Part shown: piece after piece, positions 43,900-53,327 of the stretch
Layout: each line of letters begins with the position of its first letter
How positions within the stretch are numbered: position 1 is the stretch's first letter
Source of the DNA: Desulfobacterales bacterium
Lineage (GTDB): Bacteria; Desulfobacterota; Desulfobacteria; Desulfobacterales; UBA11574
Length of the DNA stretch: 55,016 nt
Direction of reading: 5' to 3'
NCBI GenBank assembly: GCA_030145345.1
Contig: JAQYVT010000011.1
Location: 1 to 55,016 of the forward strand
The notes under the pieces: generated by a model
The model's input: the letters and a program-made list of their open reading frames with translations, nothing else
Database searches by the model: none
Told to the model about the DNA's origin: nothing
Made by a program: the position numbers and the translations under genes

Positions 43900-46893
43900 T
43901 TAATCCCTTACGCGTTCCAGCCGGTTCACGGTCATGGTTACAGCCCCAAAGTCTTCTTCTACCTTGCCATGGAGTATGAAGGGACGGTTTCCATATAGAA
44001 TGAAACGGAAGCGACGGTAGGCTTTGGGGAAAAAGATCGTTTCGATCAGGCCGGTGTCGTCTTCAAAAGTGAGGAACTCCATGGGTTCGCCGTGTTTGGT
44101 ATGTACGACCTTTCCGGCAATTAACATGCCGGCAATGCTTACATGACGGTTTACAAAATAAGGCAATTCCTTGGCCTTGACAATCCTGAGTTTCTTTAAA
44201 GGGTCCGTGTACAAAACCATTGGATGTCGATGGCACAAAAAACCCAGGGCTGCAAATTCCTGTCGGAGGCGTTCTCGCTCATTCTCGGGAGGAAATGACG
44301 GTTTAAGGACATCTATTCTGTTGCTGAACAAATCTCTTGTCCCGGATCTGTTTAATCTGGATTTTTGCCAGCAGATCAGTTCCCACAGCATCAACGTACG
44401 ATTTTCTTTTGGATGAAGCGAATCAAAAGCGCCTGCGTGAATCATTGAACGTACCTCATGCTCGTTTGGCTGTACGCGTTCAAGAAAATCGACGATGTCG
44501 TTGTAAGGTTTTTTCATACGTCCGGCAACAATACGTCTGCGTGTGTCTGTGTCCACATGCTTGATGGACAACAATCCCACACGCAGGGCGCCGGATCTGC
44601 CCTTCCAGCGAAGATCGCTTTTGTTTACATCCGGCGGCAAGATTTCCAACCCCATACGCCGTGCTTCCGATACGTAAGCGAAAGTACTGTAAAAGCCGCC
44701 TTGATTGCTGATGACTGCTGCAATAAACTCTGCCGGATAATGGGTTTTCAAATAGGCTGCCTGAAAAGAGACACGGGCATAGCTGGCGCTGTGGGGTTTG
44801 CAAAAGGAATAACCGCTGAAACTCATCATCATGTCCCAAACAGCTTCAATCTGATCGTTGCGAACACCCCTTGCTCGTGCGCCCTCTGTGAAACGCGCTT
44901 TATAATCGTCCAATTTGCGGGCCTTATCTTTTTTAGACATAATTTTACGAAGCCCGTCGGCATCAGCATGTGAAAATCCGGCCAATGCCACAGCGGTCCT
45001 GGAAACATCTTCCTGATAAACCATGATTCCATAGGTTTCATCGAGGACATCTTCAAGTAAAGGATGAATGGGCTCCCATTCACCACCATGCAGACGGCGA
45101 ACGTATTCGCGAATAAATTCATTGGCCGCCGGACGGATAATGCTGCTGTGAATGACCAAATGTTTAAAATCGCCCACCTTTGTTTTCTTTTGCAGCAGAC
45201 GCATGGCCGGACTCTCTATGTAAAAACAGCCCATGGTATTCCCCTTGGCCACAGTCTCCTGTGTGGCTGCATCGTCTTCCGGTTCCCAGGACCCCTCGTC
45301 GAAATTCGTGCCGTTATCCTGAAGGTTTGCAATGGCATCGCGGATAACACCCAGACTGCGATTGCCGAGAAGATCGATTTTAACCAGACCGCCGTCTTGT
45401 GCGGTGTCTTTTTCCCACTGGATAATCGGGACACCTTTGGGGGCAAGCTCAACAGGAACATAACGATCTATCGGCTCAGGGGTGATCACCATACCGCCTG
45501 GATGAACGGAGATGTATCGCGGAACGCCGATGATGCGCCGAGCCATGTGAAAAATCTCCGGCCAGGGTTGTGGAAAATCAAAATTGCTTGACACAGGAAG
45601 TTCTTTAATCCCTTTCAACAGGTCGGCACCTGCATGATCCGCTCGCCAGAACCATGGCAGGCGTTTGGTTACACGGCCGATTTCACGGGCGGAAAGTCCG
45701 AAGACTTTGGCCACCTCCCGTATGGCCATTCGCGGCTGAAAAGCAACATGATTGCAGACCAGTGCGGCATGAGCGCCATACTGATTTAATACGGAATGCA
45801 GAACCTCATCCCTTTCATCCCAGGCAAAATCGATATCGATATCCGGGGGGTCTGAACGGCCCGGGTTCAGAAAGCGTTCGAAATACAGGTTGTGCTTTAT
45901 GGGGCAGACATTGGTGATTCCCAGACTGTATGCAACCAGCGAAGCAGCGCCGCTTCCGCGCCCACAGATACGCGGGCTACGAGACACGATATCCTGAGCC
46001 ACAAGAAAATACGATGAAAACCCCATCTCCTCAATGATGCGCAGTTCATGCTCCAGTCGATCCGCTACAGCTTCGGACAGATCATTTCCATAGCGCCTTT
46101 GTGCACCTTTGTAGGCGACATCCCAAAGGAGTTTCGCGGCACTCTTTCCCTGTGTATTGCGCCACGGCGGTAGTATGAGTTCGCTGGAAGGTCCGCTAAA
46201 TGTTACCCGTTCTGCAATGGCTTCAGCGGCTCGAATTGCCTCCGGCCAAATAGCAAAACGTTTGGTATACTCGGATGCCGTCGCCAGCCATGTATCGGAC
46301 GGCGCTAGATCTTTTGGGGTCAATCGGGGAAGAGACGTGTTCAGATCTATGGCACGTAACATCCGGTGAACCTTGACATCATCCGGATCGAGAAAGAAAC
46401 TCCCGGGCGTGGCGACAATCGGAATCCCCAGGTCTTGGAACATCTTCCGGAATCTAACGGCGGTTCCATTGGGCTTGGCGGGCACTTCCGCCGCGACGGT
46501 TACTTGGGCCTCATACCAGTCGAATAAAAGCTCAGGCGTTTGCGTGATAACAACCAGCCCTTTGGCATGGACGGGAATGGCAGATTTCAGATCAAACATT
46601 TCATCTGTGTGACGATCCGTAATCAGACGACAAAGATTACGATAACCCTGACCGTTCTCCACTATACAGACGGCCCGGTATCCATATACGGGATCTGTCA
46701 GCTCTGCACCGACGATGGGCTTAATCTTTGCACGCTTGCAACTCTTCAAAAAAGGCCAGAGACCGTAAAGATTGTCCGTATCCGTAAGGGCGATGCGGCC
46801 ATAACCACGCTGCTTTGCACCCGCACAGATTCTTTCCGGCGAGCACGTGCCCCACATCAATGAATAATATGAACGAATGCTCAGCGGAATCAT
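43900..46893 (-). CDS. dnaE2: Error-prone DNA polymerase III alpha (DnaE2/ImuC)
   Basis: Translesion polymerase of the SOS mutasome, about 997 residues from ATG 46893. That ATG overlaps the imuB stop as ATGA, which settles the start. The N-terminal PHP domain begins PLSIRSYYSLMWGTCSPERI, with IALTDTDNLYG. The polymerase core includes CGRGSGAASLVAYSLGI and the catalytic PDIDIDFAWDERDEV. SYARVSFQAAYLKTHYPAEF and a C-terminal OB fold (HVSIAGMLIAGKVVHTKHGE) follow. It lacks the C-terminal tau-binding part of replicative DnaE, as expected. It is co-transcribed with imuB behind lexA. Confidence 0.95.
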   Translation of the reverse strand: MIPLSIRSYYSLMWGTCSPERICAGAKQRGYGRIALTDTDNLYGLWPFLKSCKRAKIKPIVGAELTDPVYGYRAVCIVENGQGYRNLCRLITDRHTDEMFDLKSAIPVHAKGLVVITQTPELLFDWYEAQVTVAAEVPAKPNGTAVRFRKMFQDLGIPIVATPGSFFLDPDDVKVHRMLRAIDLNTSLPRLTPKDLAPSDTWLATASEYTKRFAIWPEAIRAAEAIAERVTFSGPSSELILPPWRNTQGKSAAKLLWDVAYKGAQRRYGNDLSEAVADRLEHELRIIEEMGFSSYFLVAQDIVSRSPRICGRGSGAASLVAYSLGITNVCPIKHNLYFERFLNPGRSDPPDIDIDFAWDERDEVLHSVLNQYGAHAALVCNHVAFQPRMAIREVAKVFGLSAREIGRVTKRLPWFWRADHAGADLLKGIKELPVSSNFDFPQPWPEIFHMARRIIGVPRYISVHPGGMVITPEPIDRYVPVELAPKGVPIIQWEKDTAQDGGLVKIDLLGNRSLGVIRDAIANLQDNGTNFDEGSWEPEDDAATQETVAKGNTMGCFYIESPAMRLLQKKTKVGDFKHLVIHSSIIRPAANEFIREYVRRLHGGEWEPIHPLLEDVLDETYGIMVYQEDVSRTAVALAGFSHADADGLRKIMSKKDKARKLDDYKARFTEGARARGVRNDQIEAVWDMMMSFSGYSFCKPHSASYARVSFQAAYLKTHYPAEFIAAVISNQGGFYSTFAYVSEARRMGLEILPPDVNKSDLRWKGRSGALRVGLLSIKHVDTDTRRRIVAGRMKKPYNDIVDFLERVQPNEHEVRSMIHAGAFDSLHPKENRTLMLWELICWQKSRLNRSGTRDLFSNRIDVLKPSFPPENERERLRQEFAALGFLCHRHPMVLYTDPLKKLRIVKAKELPYFVNRHVSIAGMLIAGKVVHTKHGEPMEFLTFEDDTGLIETIFFPKAYRRFRFILYGNRPFILHGKVEEDFGAVTMTVNRLERVRD

Positions 46894-48065
46894 TGGTATC
46901 GGGTTCGTCCCACACAAATAGCATTGAATCCGTAACGACGGCGGATTGAATCGAAGGCGAGAATCAGGTTGTCACTTTCCCTTTTTTTTTGTTCGTATTC
47001 GGCAAAAAGCTCAATTTGTGCCGGGGGGTAGGTCAGACGGTCACAAATCAAACGCAGATGTCGGATCCGGACGCGGCGTGTCCAGGCCCTTTCAAGGGCT
47101 GCCTTTGCAACGGGAAATAAGCGAAAGTCATTGGCCGTGGCCGGATGGATGACCGCCTGTCGGGCAATCCGCCGACCGTCGGAATAGTCGAGGACAATTC
47201 TGACTCGTCTTGTGGTCATCCTTCGATTGCGCAGGTCCATAGCGACTTTCTCAACGAGTTGATATAATGCACCCCTCACCACTGCAACATTGTTGGTGTC
47301 GTTTCCAAATTCATAATCGAAACTTATCATCGGTTGCTTCTGATCAACAGATAAAACCGGCGATGGGTCAATGCCCCGTAGGGCATCATACAGGTTTCGG
47401 CCACGATTGCCGAACATAACATTGAGTTGTATCATCGACAGATTGGTCACATGACCGACACGGGTCAGGTTGAATTCCCGAAAACGCTTCAGGTCTTCCC
47501 TTTCGATACCGGGAACAAAATAAATCGGTAAGGGTTTCAGGAAATCCGCTTCTTGGCCAGCCCCGACGATATATTCACCGTCCGGTTTGACCATGCGTGT
47601 TGCCACCTTGGCCACCAGCTTATTGGGAGCAACCGACCAGATCGGGTCAAACCCCATATCGGCCCGCACCATCTTTCTGATGCGCCATGCCACGTCAGGT
47701 GGCGGGCCGAGCAGTCTCCCCGTCCCGGTGACATCTATGAATAGATGTCCATTGTGATCGGTCATTTCGATCAACGGCGAATAGGGTAACACGTGTTTCA
47801 AAAGCTGACGCATTGCCCGCTCATAACGGTCAGGATGCGGCGGCAGCACAACGGCATCCCGGCAATAACAGAGTGCTCGTCCCAGGGCCATTCCTTTACG
47901 GATACCATTTTGATACGATTCTTCACTCATGTCATACACTGTCGATCGTGTGGAAGCATCATGGGCGATGATCACCGGACGGTCTCTCAAACGGCTATCC
48001 AAAAGTCGTTCCACAGCCACAGCAAAATCGACCACATTGATATGGATGATTGAACGTTCACGCAT
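46890..48065 (-). CDS. imuB: ImuB, catalytically dead Y-family polymerase homologue
   Basis: 391-residue mutasome scaffold that links DnaE2 to the sliding clamp. It has the Y-family fold but lacks catalytic acids. The normal HIDMDAFFASVE is HINVVDFAVAVE here, with Asn for the first metal Asp. The SIDEAFLDVTG block is HNGHLFIDVTG, losing both the Asp and the Glu. This is the hallmark of ImuB. Residues 350-354, QIELF, fit the beta-clamp-binding consensus. The usual partner imuA is missing between it and lexA. It ends in a 4-bp ATGA overlap with dnaE2. Confidence 0.9.
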   Translation of the reverse strand: MRERSIIHINVVDFAVAVERLLDSRLRDRPVIIAHDASTRSTVYDMSEESYQNGIRKGMALGRALCYCRDAVVLPPHPDRYERAMRQLLKHVLPYSPLIEMTDHNGHLFIDVTGTGRLLGPPPDVAWRIRKMVRADMGFDPIWSVAPNKLVAKVATRMVKPDGEYIVGAGQEADFLKPLPIYFVPGIEREDLKRFREFNLTRVGHVTNLSMIQLNVMFGNRGRNLYDALRGIDPSPVLSVDQKQPMISFDYEFGNDTNNVAVVRGALYQLVEKVAMDLRNRRMTTRRVRIVLDYSDGRRIARQAVIHPATANDFRLFPVAKAALERAWTRRVRIRHLRLICDRLTYPPAQIELFAEYEQKKRESDNLILAFDSIRRRYGFNAICVGRTRYQ

Positions 48066-48259
48066 CTCAGACCACCGCCAAGCCCTGTTCCCTCAATAAT
48101 TCTGACATTCTTCGGGCATTCCATGTTTTTGGGTGATTATTGCGGGCATGCTCTACTCTGGACAAGTCGGGACATAGGAAATTCGAATTCCAAAATGTGT
48201 TTCATGAAACCCTCTTTCTTCCCGTTTTGTTTACGCTCATTTAGGGTGAGACATTCGGG

Positions 48260-48898
48260 TTAAAGCCTCTCAACCACCTCCGGCCCTCTCTGGACACCGA
48301 CAACCTTGCCCTGGATCAAAATCTGGTCAAAATTGTAATTGGCCGTTTTGTAACGAGGGTTTTCAGGGCGAAGTTCAATCTGTTTTCCCCTTCGAAAAAA
48401 ACGCTTGACCGTTGCTTCTTCCTGATGGATAAGCACAACGACGATCTCGCCGTTCTCGGCAAACTGGCGCGGCTCACAAATAACCAGATCCCCATCCAGA
48501 ATAGCAGCATCTTTCATCGAGTCACCCTTTATCTTAAGCGCAAACAGGTTTGAACCACGGTATATGGCTGAATCAACAACAACACTACCCCCCCATTCCT
48601 GCTGCGCGTACAATGGTAATCCAGCGGCAATATCCCCCACGATCGGCACCTCCCGCCAGCGCATGATGCCCGCCGTCTCTCGGGTGCGATTCAACAGGTG
48701 GATCGTACGGCTATAACGGCCGTCGCGTTTAAGAATTCCTTTTTTCTCAAGCACTGTTATAAGCTGAGATATCGCCGCATGGCTCACGCCCATTTCAGCT
48801 GCCGCCTGCCGCAAGCTGGGCGCCCTCCCGATTCTGGTAATTTCCCGATCCAGGTAGCTAAGAAATCGTCGCTGTTTTAGAGTGAGTTCAGCCTGCAT
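48260..48898 (-). CDS. lexA: LexA repressor
   Basis: SOS repressor and self-cleaving protease, 212 residues from ATG 48898 (GGGGAGG ribosome site; longer upstream reading is non-coding promoter). N-terminal winged helix: LTLKQRRFLSYLDREITRIG, SLRQAAAEMGVSHAAISQLI. The cleavage site is Ala-Gly in VGDIAAGLP. Catalytic Ser is in IKGDSMKDAAI and Lys in EEATVKRFF. The recognition helix (SHAAISQLITVLEKKG) differs from E. coli LexA, in line with the unusual operator at 48956-48977. It heads the imuB-dnaE2 cassette but a 194-bp gap separates it from imuB. Confidence 0.93.
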   Translation of the reverse strand: MQAELTLKQRRFLSYLDREITRIGRAPSLRQAAAEMGVSHAAISQLITVLEKKGILKRDGRYSRTIHLLNRTRETAGIMRWREVPIVGDIAAGLPLYAQQEWGGSVVVDSAIYRGSNLFALKIKGDSMKDAAILDGDLVICEPRQFAENGEIVVVLIHQEEATVKRFFRRGKQIELRPENPRYKTANYNFDQILIQGKVVGVQRGPEVVERL

Positions 48899-48955
48899 AG
48901 AACAAACCTCCCCAATGTAACACCAAAGTATCAGAACAACCCCGTGTTCCACCGT

Positions 48956-48977
48956 TCTCCTGCTATATAGCAGGAGA
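48956..48977. promoter_or_regulatory. Perfect 22-bp palindrome, putative LexA operator
   Basis: Half-site TCTCCTGCTAT with its exact reverse complement and no spacer. It lies 58 bp before the lexA ATG and just downstream of the -10 box of the proposed promoter, so a bound repressor would block transcription. It does not match the E. coli CTGT-N8-ACAG box. Confidence 0.75.
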
Positions 48978-48992
48978 CGCACGGTGAGCTTT

Positions 48993-49020
48993 ACTTTAGC
49001 ACAGAAAATGTAAATGTCAA
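48993..49020 (-). promoter_or_regulatory. Sigma-70 promoter of lexA
   Basis: On the minus strand, TTGACA (49015-49020) and TAAAGT (48993-48998), 16 bp apart. The predicted start is near 48986, immediately before the palindromic operator. Confidence 0.6.
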
Positions 49021-49251
49021 TGTAAATATTAATGTATAGCAAATGTATAGCTTTGAAGCGTTTGGGGGTAAGGTTTAAATTGACAGTTCGATGAAATGGG
49101 CTTATTAGGGGTACATTAAAGCGGTGGGTTCGGGTTATTATTTTATTGATAAAATATAATGGAAATGATAAGTTACTGACACTTGAGATTTAAAACCTAA
49201 AGCGGGGTGAATTTCCCTTCAAGATTTCATGAATATAGAGAGGAAACTGTT

Positions 49252-49854
49252 TTGGCGTTGATAAATTCGGATAAAAAGGAGGTAGAAGTAAAATTAGTCT
49301 ATTATGGTCCTGGGCGTGCTGGAAAAACAAGCAACTTGGAATATATTTATAAAAAGTTCAAAAAGCGCATCAAAGGGGAGTTGGCATCAATAAAGACACA
49401 TGGTGACCGTACGCTTTTTTATGACTCCCTACCGTTAGACATCGGTACAGTCAAAGGATACAACATCAAGGTGCAGCTTTATACCATTCCCGGGCAGATC
49501 AAGTACGCCACAACCAAGAAATTGGTATTAAGAGGCGCGGATGGTATTGTTTTTGTGGCAGACTCCATGGTCCTAAGACAAAATTTGAATATCGCGTCCT
49601 TCCAGGATCTAAAAGAAAATCTGACCATCTTTGATAAAGATATTTTCAAGATACCCCTTGTCTTCCAATATAATAAAAGGGATTTGGCTGAGCAAAACAT
49701 CCCCCTTTTGTCATATGAAACATTGGAAAAAGACTTGAACAGTGAATTAAAGGCGCCGTCTTTTGAAGCAAGTGCCGCCAAGGGGTCCATGGTCATTGAA
49801 ACCGTTAAAAAAATAATATCTTTGACCGTGGCCTCATTACAGAATAAACTGTGA
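49252..49854 (+). CDS. MglA-like small Ras-family GTPase (copy 2)
   Basis: About 200 residues from TTG 49252, which has GAGAGGAAA upstream and makes the N-terminus (ALINSDKKEVEVKLVYYGPG) align with copy 1 (AIFNFKKREIECKIVYYGPG). A GTG at 49207 is less likely. Motifs: GPGRAGKT, THGDRTLFYDSLPLDIG, TIPGQ at the DxxG position, YNKRD and the SA motif in EASAAKG. It is followed 241 bp later by the TPR-PilB fusion. As in copy 1, no MglB gene is adjacent. It is likely a spatial switch for pilus assembly or secretion. Confidence 0.88.
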   Translation: MALINSDKKEVEVKLVYYGPGRAGKTSNLEYIYKKFKKRIKGELASIKTHGDRTLFYDSLPLDIGTVKGYNIKVQLYTIPGQIKYATTKKLVLRGADGIVFVADSMVLRQNLNIASFQDLKENLTIFDKDIFKIPLVFQYNKRDLAEQNIPLLSYETLEKDLNSELKAPSFEASAAKGSMVIETVKKIISLTVASLQNKL

Positions 49855-50095
49855 CGTCATTTGAGTGAAAACTCGATTGAGAGTAACACGTAACGAGTGT
49901 TCAGCGAATAGATTCCGTGTTGATCCTTAAAAAAATCATATCGCTTAATAAAAATAAAATCGTATATTGTTCCATCACAGATTGATTACCGACTACTGGT
50001 TACACCCGAATAAAGCTTCACTCAACAATGGAGTAACGGGCCCAACCATTAGTGTAAACGCCGGATCAATGGGAGCGACCGGAGGTTTTTGAAAA

Positions 50096-52480
50096 ATGAG
50101 CGATGTCCATGAGAATGATAAAATAGATATCGATCTGAAAATAAGAGAAGCCGAGGCATACAGATCTCAAGAACTGTTTTCAGAATCACTCGGCATATAC
50201 GAAGACATTCTTGCTGTTTTTCCAGAAATCGATCCGAAAACCAAAAAAAATATCACCGAAAAAATTGGGTTGCTGCAAGAAGGTATCCGGCGTCTTGAAA
50301 AAGAAGATCCTTCACTCTCCGAGCAGGACCTTTCCCACCTTAAAAAATCCTGGGATTCCGATGAAAACGTTCACGCTACGCTTATCAGTGCCTTATCGTT
50401 AAAGGAATTGGGACTTTATAAAGAGGCTGTTGAAGAATATACAAAACTATTTGACCACGACTATCCGGTCAAAGAAATTATCACCAATTTGGCGGAATGC
50501 CTTTTTTCGCTCTATCCCCCATCAAGGGTTATCGATCAGGTTGAAAAAATTTTTAAAGAGAAGAAATTAAGTGATCCTGAGAAAGTAGATATCCATTTCA
50601 TGCTCGGCATAGAGATGGAAAAGCAAAGACACTCCGATCTTGCACTTGAAATTTACGACACCGTTAAAAATATTAATCCGAACTATGAAGGCCTGCAGGA
50701 TCGGATTGACACGCTCCAGAAAAGTCGTGCTTATAATTCGAGATACGGTTACCTCCTCGAATCCAAACTCGTTACAACCAGTCAATTACAACAAGCTTTG
50801 GCCCTGTCCAAAAAAACAAAGAAAAGCGTCGACCAGATCCTCATGGAACAGAACAGGATAAAAATAGAAACCATCGGCAAATCTCTTTCTTTGTTCTACA
50901 AATGTCCTTTCGTGGCGTTTGACCCCGATATGTCCGTTCCTTTCGAGCTGTTAACCAAACTGAAACAGTCGTTTCTTATTCAATATAACTGGGTCCCGCT
51001 GAACTGGGATATGCAGAACGGCGCCGTTGATATTTTGATCGACGACCCAATGGATCTTATCAAAACCGACCATATCGCATCCCTGGTATATACCAATAAC
51101 ATCAACTATTTCGTCGGTATAAAAGAAGATATCACGAAAATTATCAATCATTTCTTTGACAAGAAGACCGAATCTGGAACGACTCCTGTAGGGAGTGGCG
51201 TTGACACCTTCGATATGATGCCGGATATTGAATTTGAAGAAGATGAAGAGGAAGAGGTCACCGAAGAATTTGATGAATCTTCCAGTCAGGTGGTTCGACT
51301 GGTTGACCAGACCCTCATTTCGGCTAGCAGAAAAAATGTCTCCGATATCCATGTTGAACCATCGCCCCTAACCAAAACGGTGGGCATTCGATTTAGAATT
51401 GACGGGGTTTGTCAGGATTTTTTACAGGTGCCGATTACCCACGCCAAAGCGATTCTGTCAAGGCTCAAGATCATGAGCGGACTTGACATTGCTGAAAGAC
51501 GACTGCCCCAAGACGGTAAAATCAAATTCAAACGCAAAGGGATTAAACCCTTTGAACTCCGGGTGGCCACCCTTCCCACTGTGGGAGGATATGAAGATTC
51601 GGTGTTGAGGATTCTGGCCGAAGCCGGTGCCATGAAACTTGACGACGTGGGATTGAATGAAAGAAATCTTATGATTGTGAAAAAAGTCATTTCCAAACCC
51701 ACCGGGCTGTTTCTGGCAGCAGGACCCACCGGTTCAGGAAAAACCACCACCCTTCACTCGGCTCTCGGTTATATCAACAAACCGGGGGTCAAGATTTGGA
51801 CAGCGGAAGACCCGGTGGAAATCACACAGCTTGGCCTTAGACAGGTCCAGTGCCAGTCAAAGATCGGGCTCGATTTTGCAAGAGTTATGCGGGCATTTTT
51901 AAGGGCCGATCCTGATGTGATTATGATCGGTGAGATGCGGGACAAAGAAACCGCCTCCATCGCCGTTGAGGCATCACTCACCGGGCATCTGGTTTTTTCG
52001 ACACTGCACACCAACAGTGCCCCGGAAACCGTTTCACGTCTTCTCGATATGGGGATCAATCCGCTTAATTTTGCGGATGCCTTTCAGGCTGTCCTGGCCC
52101 AGAGGCTTGCCAGAGTGTTATGCAAAGAATGCCGAGTGGAGTACCATCCTTCCCAAGAAGAAATTGATGAAATTAAAATAATTTACGGCAAAAAATATTT
52201 CGCCTCATCTGGACTTGAACTTAACTCGGAGACGCTCCTTTATCGTGCCGGAGGCTGTGATGAGTGTTACGGAACCGGGTATAAAGGCAGACTCGGGGTC
52301 CATGAACTCATGGAAGGGACAAAGGAGATTAAAAGAATGATAAAAAAAGAGGCGACGCCCGAGGAACTTCTGGCTCAGGCCGCCAGTGAGGGCATGACCA
52401 CTCTGGTTCAGGACGGTATTTCTAAAGTATTCCAAGGGCTGACCGATATAACCGAGGTCCGTCGTGTTTGTGTCCGTTAA
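50096..52480 (+). CDS. PilB/GspE-type assembly ATPase with fused N-terminal TPR module
   Basis: Cytoplasmic motor ATPase for type IV pilus extension or type II secretion, 794 residues, longer than usual PilB (about 560-570). Residues about 1-210 are TPR-like helices related to the protein at 6614 (REAEAYRSQELFSESLGIYE). Residues about 215-340 form an MshEN/GspE N-terminal domain (GYLLESKLVTTSQLQQALAL). An acidic linker near 380 (EFEEDEEEEVTEEFDE) leads to the core ATPase: Walker A GPTGSGKTTTLHS, the Asp box, DPDVIMIGEMRDKETA, GHLVFSTLHTNSA. A tetracysteine zinc site is present (CKEC and CDEC). The upstream gene is an MglA-like GTPase, suggesting direct GTPase-motor control through the TPR part. 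Confidence 0.92.
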   Translation: MSDVHENDKIDIDLKIREAEAYRSQELFSESLGIYEDILAVFPEIDPKTKKNITEKIGLLQEGIRRLEKEDPSLSEQDLSHLKKSWDSDENVHATLISALSLKELGLYKEAVEEYTKLFDHDYPVKEIITNLAECLFSLYPPSRVIDQVEKIFKEKKLSDPEKVDIHFMLGIEMEKQRHSDLALEIYDTVKNINPNYEGLQDRIDTLQKSRAYNSRYGYLLESKLVTTSQLQQALALSKKTKKSVDQILMEQNRIKIETIGKSLSLFYKCPFVAFDPDMSVPFELLTKLKQSFLIQYNWVPLNWDMQNGAVDILIDDPMDLIKTDHIASLVYTNNINYFVGIKEDITKIINHFFDKKTESGTTPVGSGVDTFDMMPDIEFEEDEEEEVTEEFDESSSQVVRLVDQTLISASRKNVSDIHVEPSPLTKTVGIRFRIDGVCQDFLQVPITHAKAILSRLKIMSGLDIAERRLPQDGKIKFKRKGIKPFELRVATLPTVGGYEDSVLRILAEAGAMKLDDVGLNERNLMIVKKVISKPTGLFLAAGPTGSGKTTTLHSALGYINKPGVKIWTAEDPVEITQLGLRQVQCQSKIGLDFARVMRAFLRADPDVIMIGEMRDKETASIAVEASLTGHLVFSTLHTNSAPETVSRLLDMGINPLNFADAFQAVLAQRLARVLCKECRVEYHPSQEEIDEIKIIYGKKYFASSGLELNSETLLYRAGGCDECYGTGYKGRLGVHELMEGTKEIKRMIKKEATPEELLAQAASEGMTTLVQDGISKVFQGLTDITEVRRVCVR

Positions 52481-52540
52481 CCGCTTCCTGATCTAAAACC
52501 GGATTCAGGTCGTACTGCTCATTGGCATGGTGGCAAGCCC

Positions 52541-53266
52541 ATGAGAGTTGCGGTTATATCTGATATTCATGCGAACCTGGAAGCGCTCAAACAGGTCCTG
52601 TTCGATATCGGCCGATCGAATGTCGATAGTGTGATCTGTCTGGGTGACACCATCGGTTATGGTCCTGAACCTGACCCGGTCGTCACGATGATCAAAGATC
52701 TTGACATCCCATGTGTCATGGGCAACCACGAACTGGCCGTAACTGATCAAGACTATCTCCAATGGTTCAATCCTCTTGCCCGCAAGTCTCTTCTTCGGAC
52801 GATCGAATTACTGTCCGGCAAAACCATCAATTTCATTTCCGGATTCAAACCCTACTTGATTCGTCACGACTGCCGATTTGTTCATGGCTTTCCGCCCGAT
52901 TCAGCAACCACCTATCTTTTTCAGGTTTCAGAAGACGAGATGCAACATACTTTTAAACAAATGAAAGAAAGAATTTGTTTTATTGGGCATACGCACCACC
53001 TTCAAATCATAGACTTTAACGGTGAAGTAATTACCCGCACACCCCTGACCCAGAGCATTGTCAACCTTAACAGGAAAAATCAGTACATCATCAACATCGG
53101 GAGCGTGGGCCAGCCAAGGGACGGAAACAATCACGCTAAATATGTTATTTGGGACACTTCGGAAGACAATATCCAAGTGAAATTCATCCCGTATGATATG
53201 GTTTCGGTTGTCAATAAGATTATCGCCGCCGGGCTCCCTATAGGACACGCTTTTTGCCTTTTATGA
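52541..53266 (+). CDS. Metallophosphoesterase (YfcE/calcineurin-like)
   Basis: 241 residues with the complete dinuclear metal site: VISDIHAN at the N-terminus, CLGDTIGYGPEPD, MGNHELAV, and the late GHTHHLQI. The family includes phosphodiesterases and phosphatases acting on nucleotides, Ap4A or proteins; the spacing and GYGPEP match the group of predicted phosphodiesterases often annotated only as metallophosphatase. No ribosome site is distinct (TGGCAAGC before ATG). It lies 60 bp after the PilB gene on the same strand and may be in the same transcript. The true substrate is unknown. Confidence 0.88.
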   Translation: MRVAVISDIHANLEALKQVLFDIGRSNVDSVICLGDTIGYGPEPDPVVTMIKDLDIPCVMGNHELAVTDQDYLQWFNPLARKSLLRTIELLSGKTINFISGFKPYLIRHDCRFVHGFPPDSATTYLFQVSEDEMQHTFKQMKERICFIGHTHHLQIIDFNGEVITRTPLTQSIVNLNRKNQYIINIGSVGQPRDGNNHAKYVIWDTSEDNIQVKFIPYDMVSVVNKIIAAGLPIGHAFCLL

Positions 53267-53327
53267 TTTTTTCCCAGAAAAAGTAGCTCGCCGATACGGA
53301 TCATTTGGACAGCGGAGGATTATATCA

